Shown piece after piece: positions 56,120 through 64,000 of a stretch of 64,000 bases of DNA; the stretch's first letter is position 1, and every line of letters begins with the position of its first letter. Both the position numbers and the translations under genes were made by a program. Source of the stretch: Strongylocentrotus purpuratus (taxonomy: Eukaryota; Echinodermata; Echinoidea; Camarodonta; Strongylocentrotidae); assembly GCF_000002235.5 (NCBI RefSeq), contig NW_022145606.1:23560095-23624094 (forward strand), given 5' to 3'. A model generated the notes under the pieces. The model saw nothing but the letters and a program-made list of their open reading frames with translations. It had not been told where the DNA came from and searched no databases.

Positions 56120-57267
56120 TAGTGATCCAGGTCCAGATTAGTATCAGATCTATAATTCTAGACTCTAGACTTGCGTGGGGCACCTGTGGAAATACTCAAC
56201 TCAATATAATTTTACTATTGCAAAAGAAAGTAATGCGAATCATATGTCACACCAATTTTCGCGCTCATACTAATGAACCCTTTCACGCAAATAATGTTTT
56301 GAAGATTCATGACCTTTTTTCCTATAACTTGGGTATATATGTATACACTAGAAAATATGAATTGCCACAAGTTCTCTCAAATATGTTTAACAAAAAGACT
56401 GAATTCCATAGTTATCCCACGAGAATAGCAAAATGTTATCACCTACCAAAGCCAAGAACAGTATTCTCCAGCAGGATTTTCACTTTCACTGGCCCAAAAT
56501 ATTGGAATGCCCTTCCTGGCACATTAAAATAAAAACCCTCATTAAGTGTTTTCAAAAATGCCCTCAAGCACTTTTGGTTGCAAACGAATCAGAATAAGTA
56601 GTTCCCCGTTTCCTTTTTTTTTTCTTGTTGTTTTTCCCCCGTAATTGGCCAAACTGGCCATTTTTTTACATCGAAACTGTGACTGTGATCTGTATCCATA
56701 TAATACTAATTACAAATGATTCCTCTATGGCCACCATTTCTTTATCTCTCCCTCTCTGTCTCTTTCTCTGTCTCCCTCTCTCTCCCTATACCCACTCTCT
56801 CTCTCTCTCTGTCTTATTTTTCTCTTTCTGCATGTTTCCCCCTTTTTCTGTTTTTTACTCTCTCATTCTTATTTTCTTCATTCATCACCATCATCATTTT
56901 GTCATTCTGCTAATGTTTCTGATTTGTTTTTGTCTCGTTTAATTGTTTGTTTTTTATTGTCTGTTTTTTTATTCCGTAATTTTTTTTATTCCGTAATTAT
57001 TTTTTCAAAATTAAGTTATAAATGTATAAAGTATAATTATTATTGTCCGAACTTACATCTAACAAGCTTTGCTTTCAAGTAGGTTTTTTTTTTTCATTTC
57101 CTGTAATTAAATCATTTTGCATTAAAATGACCAAAAAACAATGTCAAAGTTATTTCGATGCTCATTTCTGTTATATCATTACGTTTATTATTGTCTGTCA
57201 TTGTTTATATTATGTGAAAAGAAATGAAAAATAAATTTGCTCTGTATATAGCTACTACTACTACTAC
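56120..57267 (+). pseudogene. LINE 3' fragment with CTA tail
   Basis: The frame 56122-56532 gives the region after the RT core: SRLAWGTCGNTQLN, LLLQKKVMRII, LKIHDLFSYNLGIYVYTRKY, HSYPTRIAKCYHLPKPRT and FTFTGPKYWNALPG. About 700 bp of 3' UTR follow, with CT-rich tracts and an AACTTAC...ACAAGCT...AGTAGGTT hairpin (57048-57084), ending in CTACTACTACTACTA (57252-57266). Catalytic RT motifs are missing. CR1/L2 group. Confidence 0.8.
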
Positions 57268-57269
57268 AC

Positions 57270-57945
57270 GAATCCGACCGACTGCCTACGAAAGGACGCC
57301 CTCTTACATCGTCGTCATAACTTAGGGAGGGGGGGGGGGGCTTTTAGGCCGTGAAGCTTACATGCACATATTACATTTCATATACTTTGGCGTGCGTTTC
57401 CACATCTCTATGACTAATCACTTTAAAAAGTGATTCTGAAAAGGAGGTTTTGAGAATGACGATAAAAGAGTTATTTCACCAACTGATTTGCTATTGTACT
57501 TTATTTAAGCCAATCATTACAAATATTGTTCATTGGAATAGAGAATGGCTTTGGACCCCCTGTGAAGCACAACTTGTAAACTGGGGGCCATGATAGTTGC
57601 CTTTTGCTTTAGTGGTTTACAGGTGCTGGAAGTAGGTTTGCAGTTGCAAGCTAAAATGGCCATCGATATGGGTCGAAGACCTTAGAATGAGTAGCCTCCG
57701 CTGAGATGGACACCGCAGTGGCTCCGATGGAATTCCGACAATCATATTTTCAGTTAAAATGCTCCCATTACCCTCCAAACTGAGTAAGCCTGTGATGGTC
57801 GACGTGATTTCCGTAATGATATACCCTGGAAATTGCTCTCGCATCAGTCAGAACATTAGAATTGGAGATAAATTATACCCGACATAATTTTGGAAAGTGG
57901 TTTGGGCGGGTGCGTTTGTTGATGAAAGGGGAAGGGGGGAGTGAA
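57270..57945. other. No gene recognised
   Basis: Contains a G-run (57329-57340). A minus-strand frame at 57617-57844 lacks a recognisable family. Confidence 0.4.
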
Positions 57946-57949
57946 ATTT

Positions 57950-58080
57950 ATGCGATTCAATTCACTAAACCCGATGAGCATCCGGGGGATCCGCCCCTGG
58001 ACCCCACCAAGGGCCCTAATGCTGGCTTCTGAATGTTCATATGACCGTAATTTAATACCTGTTTCGCCAAGTGATTGATT
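57950..58080 (-). repeat. G-rich dispersed repeat, inverted
   Basis: CGATGAGCATCCGGGGGATC, ACCCCACCAAGGGCCCTAA and GACCGTAATTTAATACCTG match the family at 7095-7700. Confidence 0.7.
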
Positions 58081-58588
58081 GACGCCTTCATTTTCATGTG
58101 ATAGGATTTTCCTGATTTTCTTTGTATTTTTGTTAAATGGAGGACGCAGTAATTTATGCGCAAGATAAGCGTGTACCTCAGGAATTCGGAAAAACACTTT
58201 GCATGTTTTAATGTATTGTATTCGCTAGACGACATCGCCATTTATCACTACAAGCAAGTCCCCAAGGAAGATGGGTTGAGCTGCGTCTGCAGCCCACTTT
58301 CTACTGCCTGTGAATGCAGAATTACGAACTGAAGCTCGCAATGTCCAGCCACGAAGTGAGTTTATGAGAATGAGAACTTTGGACAATATAAACTCTAATT
58401 ATGAGCTATTTAACAGTTGGCACAAAATCCTAATTTATTACATGATGTACGCTGTCTTCTTCTTGGTTTCCTCCAGGTTTGGAGAACTGCGGAGTGTATC
58501 CTTCGCAGATCGAGTAAATAGATAATAGACAGACAATACAAAACTGGGTAGACCCTACATAATATCAAAGACCACAAGATGTGCAGAT
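58081..58588. other. No gene recognised
   Basis: No element or frame identified. Confidence 0.4.
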
Positions 58589-58589
58589 G

Positions 58590-59556
58590 ACAAGTTATGC
58601 AGGAGCTGCTTTGTTCACAACAGAACGTTTCAAGTGCATATCTAAGATGAATGTTTGGGATGCAGCATGGTAATCCAGGGCCCGGGCAGTTATGGGTGGG
58701 TCATCGTTGACTCCAAGGAGGATATGATTTGTGGTGACGATGGCCACGAGATGAGGAAAAACTAATTGTAATTGGTGTGCATGAGTGAGGGTTGATAGGC
58801 TCATGATGAAGTTTTCCCTTTCATCATTATATAGGAGACATGCCCCTATCAGTAGTTGACTGTTTCCTCCGCTGTCAGACAGGGACATGCTGGACTCTGT
58901 GAGCCATTAGACGATGTAGCCAATCGTTGGTTGGTTCGGTACATGCCGCAAAGTAATTGGCATTTGATTGGGATGGCTTCTCTAAGGTGTGGAAACGGGG
59001 TTTTCCTGGGAAGTAGGTGTGGTGTCTCTGAAGGGTGTAGGCTGGCCAGCATGTTGAGAGTCGATTTGGTGGATGTAGCAGATGCTGTCTTTTCATGTCT
59101 ATGCTCTGTGACGGTGGATTTGACCGTCTTCTTCCAGAAGAAATACGGGATCGGCGAGTTCAGAAGCTCATGTATGGGTGGTAGCTGGTAATGATTAATG
59201 AGATCGCTTAATGAAACAATGTACCTGGTGCTTGAATGGTGGCATAACATGTGGAAGAAGACCTTGGATTCAAATCTGCTGTGTGAGAGAAGCAGCAGTT
59301 GGCCGAGTAGTCTCAGTTGCTGGATATGGAGGCTGTCGGAGATAGGAAGGAGTCATGTGAAGAGGTGTACTGCTTCAGTGGCGGTGGTGCGACGGAGTCC
59401 CAGGATAGATTTTAACATCTGGGTCTGGGCCCTGTCAAGGTGGAGCTTGGCCATCTTTGTCAGAGGCATGACATCGGCCCCATATAACATCCTCGTGATG
59501 CAGAACTTCTCCCATAGGATTGAGGAAATGTGAGGGTAGACCGCACTTTCATGCAT
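58590..59556 (-). pseudogene. LINE C-terminal half (minus strand), broken into frames
   Basis: Reading leftwards: FCITRMLYGADVMPLTKM then LDRAQTQMLKSILGLRRTTA (59353-59556), DLINHYQLPPIHELL and REAIPIKCQLLCGMYRTNQR then SPACPCLTAEET (58849-59250), and LLIGACLLYNDERENFIMSL (58595-58888). These are the post-RT and C-terminal cysteine segments of an ORF2 with the CR-x-LYGA signature. At least two frameshifts separate them. No RT catalytic motif is present. Confidence 0.75.
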
Positions 59557-59559
59557 GCA

Positions 59560-60460
59560 CTTTCACTTTGCTGTGTGTGCGTCCCGGGTGTTCGTTTGCG
59601 TTGGTGTTTAATATGCGGTTGTCTATATCTGTGTATCAACTTCAAGCAAAGTTGAATGAAATATGAATGGGAATTGCATTTGTGCATTTCATGTTGACTG
59701 GCATATATATGAGGATGTATGTAGGAATTGCTGTTTATATTGGGTATTGCTCTTTATCATTTGAAGTTAATGTATGCAATTTGTAAATTGCATTCCATTT
59801 GCACTGGGCGTGGTCGATGACATAACTAAAAAGGGATACATTCTTTTGGATATTGATATGAAGAGGTTTAATTCATAAGGCAATATTTACTGGTTAAATG
59901 ACTTTATTTAGGTAAAGTGAAAAGTGAAAGGTCACCGTCAAAGTAATAATATTGTTGTAAGTTTAACTTCTTTGGGTTGAAAACAGACAAATTAACAAGG
60001 GTCATTATATTGTGTATATTTGGTATTGCACTTCATTCTTGTACTCGTACTGCACATTAGTACATCTTGAAAGCTCAGATATATTTGGTGTAGTAATTTA
60101 GTTGTTGATTTATTACATATGGAACCAAAACAGGGTCACGAAGTTAATGTCTGAACAATATAGGATTTCTTTCAAAGTAATTTAACCTAATTCTTTGCTG
60201 GCATTTATGCCTTATGACAGGAATTTGAACTAGCACTAAACTAAACTTATTTGGTGCATGACTCTTACGATTATAGATATTCTATTTCATGTTCAATTGA
60301 AACAACTGATTTATTCATGTTTATTTATGTTCATGAAAATGGTTTAAACAATGAAGTAAACGTTCTTTTTTTCTCCTTTCGATTTGCTGTTATAGATTGA
60401 ATAAATAAATACTACCTATCCGATTCAACGGGATATTGCAAGTCACTGAGTCATGAGTCG
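59560..60460. other. No gene recognised
   Basis: AT-rich; no element identified. Confidence 0.4.
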
Positions 60461-60464
60461 TCAC

Positions 60465-60713
60465 TGATCCAATACCTAAAATCCCTGAGCTCTGCCCCCT
60501 GGATCCCACCAAGGGCCCTAAGGCTGGCATCTGGATGCTTATCTGACCGTAATTAAATACCTAAAACCCTTGAGTTTCCGGGGGCTCCGTGCCCCCTCCC
60601 CCCCCCCCCCTGGCCCAAAAAAGGGAAAAATCGCCGCTAATTTTTTTCTCACGGATTGGGGAGAAGAAAAAAAATAGTGCTCCTTACCTCCCAACCTCCC
60701 TCCCCCCCCCCCG

Positions 60714-60735
<22 letters not shown>
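60465..60735 (-). repeat. G-rich dispersed repeat with poly-C, inverted
   Basis: CCCTGAGCTCTGCCCCCTGG, CACCAAGGGCCCTAAGGC and GACCGTAATTAAATACC are followed by C- and A-runs (60598-60760). The inner part matches 54300-54420 in inverse orientation. Confidence 0.7.
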
Positions 60736-60744
<9 letters not shown>

Positions 60745-60944
60745 AAAAATTAAAAAAAAATCGGTAAGCAGTATTTGTTATGAACCGGAACAAAAGAACA
60801 CCGAGTTCCAATAGGAAATCTATTTATTCAGATGGTCATATCTTAGCCAATATTCAACATATTCCATTGATTTTCGACATCTGTTCATTATTTTTGATGC
60901 TCTGTCAGAAAATGAAGTTAAAATTAGATTCTCAAAATGTTTTT

Positions 60945-61255
60945 TTGATGACGTCACCCTTCACCACTCTATACACAAAGGAGTAGGGTGAGTCACACTT
61001 AATTATGTACAATGATGACTGATATGTCAAAAGATGAGAGCAGAAAAGAAAGCTCCTGCAAATACAAAACAGAGAAAAACAATGTATCATTTGAAAATGA
61101 TCATTGATTATAATATACATCTTCATCATCATCTGTTATCTGACTCGTACAACACATTACACTTTTTTTATAAACACGTTTAAAAGTACAAGTATTAACA
61201 TGTTAAATAAACAGCCGTACAAACACACGACTTTTCTATCTCTATTTGTTAATGT
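60945..61255 (-). repeat. Dispersed repeat shared with 22170-22480
   Basis: Matches over about 300 bp, including ACACAAAGGAGTAGGGTGAG and ATCATCTGTTATCTGACTCG. Not classified. Confidence 0.7.
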
Positions 61256-61383
61256 AACGAGTCAAGCAATAAGGACTCAGGATTCAATTTCAATGGTTCA
61301 GACTTTATACAAAGCTATTTTATGTCTCTCAATATCCATGAACTGTATGTCCTCCGAGGGACACACCCATACATGGAGTCTTA

Positions 61384-62224
61384 AGGGGCTTTCACACCGG
61401 GCCTTGCGTAGAGTTGCGTAACTGTACGCGGAGGGACGCAAACGGGTACGCGAGATGAACCCCCAAAAATAAACATGTTTAATTTTTTTCGCGTACCTTC
61501 GGCGTAGACACTTCACGCATAAATTACGCAATTTGTACGCCAGTCTACGCAACACTACGCAACTGTACGCCAAGCCTACGCAACAATACGCTACCCTACG
61601 CCAGTCCGACGAAGCATTCAAAACGTATAAAGACATCCTAGATCCAACCTGCGCGCAGCCTAGGCACAATGACTGCTTGATCCCTGCTGGACTTTTCATT
61701 ACTATTCCTGCAGTGCTACACTTTATTCGTCCCGCTGGACTCTATTGTCGCTGCTAAACTATATCTGCAGGATTTAATTATTTCTGCTTTAATTACTGCA
61801 AAAATGCCAGGAAAGAAGGGCAAGGGTTGTGGTCGATGCCACTTGTCTCCATCCCTCTGGAGTATCTGGGCATATGAGAACTTCGTCAAATAATTCATCG
61901 ATTATTGCCTGGCACACTTGTGGGATAAACACAGAAATAGTGTAATGGGCAACTCGGAATCCATATTGAAGTGTCTTGTAGCTGTTGCCGGTGGCCAGAA
62001 ACCTCAAGGTGACAGCCAGCTTTAAACCAGATTCCAGAGACTTCCTGTAATTAGTATCTCGTTTGGTAATCCTCGGTGCAATTCGTGTCAGAAGTTCATG
62101 GAAATCCTGTGGTCGCATCCGCATGAAATTGGTAAATGCAGAAACATCCTCAGCATGCAGTTCTTTCATCAACTGTTCATATTGCCTCTGCAGCGGCCTG
62201 CGCTGGATCCTAGGTGTCACCCAC

Positions 62225-62255
<31 letters not shown>

Positions 62256-62856
62256 CTTCTTCTTCTTCTTCTACTTCTACTTCTAGCTTCTTCCTTCTCT
62301 GTTCTTGTTCTTCTCCCAAGCCGTTATGTTCTGCCTCATGACTAATTAGTCTTTCCAGGGCATCCAGATGCTGGAGTATATTGTACCTTTTTGCCAATAC
62401 AAGGGCCCAAACAACTCATGATCTTTAATTGCCTGTTTTATTAAAACAGTCATCTGTAATTCAAACAGCAGTGATGTGTTCTGGACAGCAGGCAGCAGTG
62501 GATTGAGGGCAGAAAACTAGTTTTATAAAGCGCCAATGGCTACACTCGCGGCTCCTACGAGCGTCTATTCCATTTTACATGGCACTTTCGCACACAGTAA
62601 GCAACCGTACGCAACCGTAAGCAACCCTACGCCAGGCCTACGCAAGCGTACGTAACCCTACGCCAATTGCCTACGCCGTAGATACGCGGAGCCTACGCAT
62701 AGGTTACGTAACTATACGCCATCGTACGCAAGCCTACACATAACCTACACAGGGACTACGCCGAAGCATCAATTTATTCATGAGTACGCAGCTTAACTTT
62801 GGCGTAGTCGGTACGCAACACTACGCAACTCTAGCAGATCCGGTGTGAAAGGGGCT
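61384..62856 (-). mobile_element. PIF/Harbinger element, internally deleted, ends intact
   Basis: The 1,473-bp element has imperfect inverted ends AGGGGCTTTCACACCGG and AGCCCCTTTCACACCGG (complement), three differences in 17. It is flanked by TTA at 61381-61383 and 62857-62859, the TWA target typical of Harbinger. Both subterminal regions (61400-61615 and 62600-62830) are packed with TACGCAAC, CTACGCC and related words. Only the N-terminal part of the transposase remains. Confidence 0.93.
61789..62397 (-). CDS. Harbinger transposase, N-terminal part only
   Basis: A 202-codon frame. Residues 20-60 contain an acidic run encoded by a TTC/GAA microsatellite (62226-62272). They are followed by ELHAEDVSAFTNFMRMRPQD and RDTNYRKSLESGLKLAVTLR, then FLATGNSYKTLQYGFRV, the conserved N-terminal helical domain of HARBI1-type transposases. 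After CPDTPEGWR, where the family continues into the DDE nuclease domain, the frame departs and stops, so the catalytic triad is missing. HARBI1 homologues are about 350 residues. The protein cannot cut DNA but could still bind; the copy would need another element for mobility. Confidence 0.85.
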
Positions 62857-62999
62857 TTATAAGCACCTCCTTTCTCAGAGCCCACCAAAACATGTGTCTC
62901 TCTATCAACATGACCAGCATACCTTCTCTGCATGCACATCCATGAATGGTATTCATATATTCATGCCCATGCATGTTCATTGAAGTGTTTACCATTGTT

Positions 63000-63400
63000 T
63001 AAAGGTAAAGACCAGTATTGGAAACGCTCCAATTTCAAAAAAAAAAAAGAAATGGAAGCTCTTTATTACCAATCATGTGAAAGAATATGTTTTGACTAAT
63101 ACATGATAAAAATGTTGCCGGGAAACCGCCTACTAATTGATATATTTGGTAAATTATTTTATCTATTGGACTGTGAGAGATAAACGCACGTGTCGCGCAC
63201 GTGTGCGTAGTCCCATATCTTTCTGTGTACAGTGCCTGTAATTTACGAAGACTCGGCCAAATTTCTTATCATTTTGATGATTCCAGAACCTTGCAGTACA
63301 CACCAATACTTATATGCTAGATGATCAACCTTTTCTGATCGATTCCACAACGTTTCTTTCACAATGCAATCGCATGACCATAACTGGTCTTTATCTTTAA
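63000..63400. repeat. Dispersed repeat shared with 32280-32620
   Basis: GGAAACGCTCC, AATCATGTGAAAGAATATGT, AACCTTGCAGTACACACCAA and GATGATCAACCTTTTCTGAT are shared. The 63180-63205 stretch (ACGCACGTGTCGCGCACGTG) is extra here. Confidence 0.8.
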
Positions 63401-64000
63401 CATTCTAGTTTGGTAGTGCCGTCGAACTAGCTACGTATGTGCTGGCAATGGTTTAGCGAGCAAAAATGAAACAACCGTAGCAATATGGTTTTCTCTTTGA
63501 ACAAATGCACTATTGCAAGAACTTTGAAATCTTTTAACTTCTAAACTGCATATGTTTGTTATTCTTGATAATTAACACTTTACACAATTTGAAAAATCAA
63601 ATTACTAATTCACATACCTTAACACTACCTCTAAAAAAGGAATTTTGTTCAACAAAATCCAGCATGCATGACCTTTCCTGTGCTGTCTATTTTTTACTAG
63701 TCACCAGTTTACAGGCAACGTCAGTGACTGACCACCAATTAAACGTCCACATTATATTTCACCAATGTGTGCTACAATTATCGCAATTGCATTATCATAA
63801 TGCAAATCCATGCAATACGCTTCGCTCAACCTATCATTCACATATTTGCAGTATGTTCTTTTTTAAATCTAAATAAACAAGATGATTATTTATTGCCATG
63901 TGAGAGCATTTGCTCCACGCACAGCTGGGCCCCAGTAATTGGTCTCACTATGTTGATTTCTTTTCCCTGCTATGGTGTATTTAAATACATAACACAAATT
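63401..64000. other. No gene recognised
   Basis: AT-rich sequence; a 106-codon plus-strand frame at 63556-63876 has no family signature. Confidence 0.4.

Noticed and set aside
57617-57844. 75-codon minus-strand frame
   Set aside because: Compositionally plausible but with no recognisable motif and no supporting copy in the window.
62098-62341. Serine- or phenylalanine-run frames at 62.1-62.3 kb
   Set aside because: Antisense shadows of the TTC/GAA microsatellite in the Harbinger transposase frame.

Overview
This is eukaryotic, intron-bearing, AT-rich DNA with very low gene density. It carries homopolymer C/G runs, many families of LINE 3' ends and dense nested DNA transposons. The only host genes I can support are two intronless RING/B-box (TRIM) genes and the terminal exon of a prenylcysteine oxidase (PCYOX1-like). 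The repeat vocabulary (LINE tails such as CTCAA, TTGAAC, CAAT and CTA repeats, hAT ends starting CAGTGGCG, PIF/Harbinger) suggests a marine invertebrate deuterostome. A sea urchin or other echinoderm is my best guess, but it is inference only.

Layout. 0-8 kb: a nearly open LINE sitting in a 155-bp tandem array, foldback elements, a 501-bp TTAA element and a G-rich tandem repeat. 8-21 kb: two diverged copies (U1, U2) of one ancestral segment. U1 is interrupted by a 4.1-kb non-coding element with perfect 33-bp inverted ends. 25-34 kb: TRIM gene 1 (minus strand) with its 5' flank (segment A), then a copy of that flank (segment B) split by a Harbinger relic zone. 34.9-37.4 kb: a 543-bp TTAA element, the PCYOX1 terminal exon (plus strand) and its 3' flank. 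39.6-44 kb: TRIM gene 2 with its flank (segment C), split by a LINE. 44-50.4 kb: a deleted inverted copy of the 4.1-kb element carrying a hAT MITE, then U3 with two dated insertions, then a 1.8-kb foldback array. 50.4-53.6 kb: segment D, with an exact 220-bp tandem duplication and three MITEs. 53.7-60.7 kb: LINE fragments and G-rich repeats. 61.4-62.9 kb: a complete-ended but internally deleted Harbinger element with target duplications.

The organising idea is a local segmental duplication in the order U - TRIM - flank, repeated about four times in one orientation. TRIM survives in two of the units. Because the copies are paralogous, many transposon insertions can be read against an empty site inside this same window, which fixes their ends and target-site duplications. 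All comparisons were made by eye; identities are not computed.
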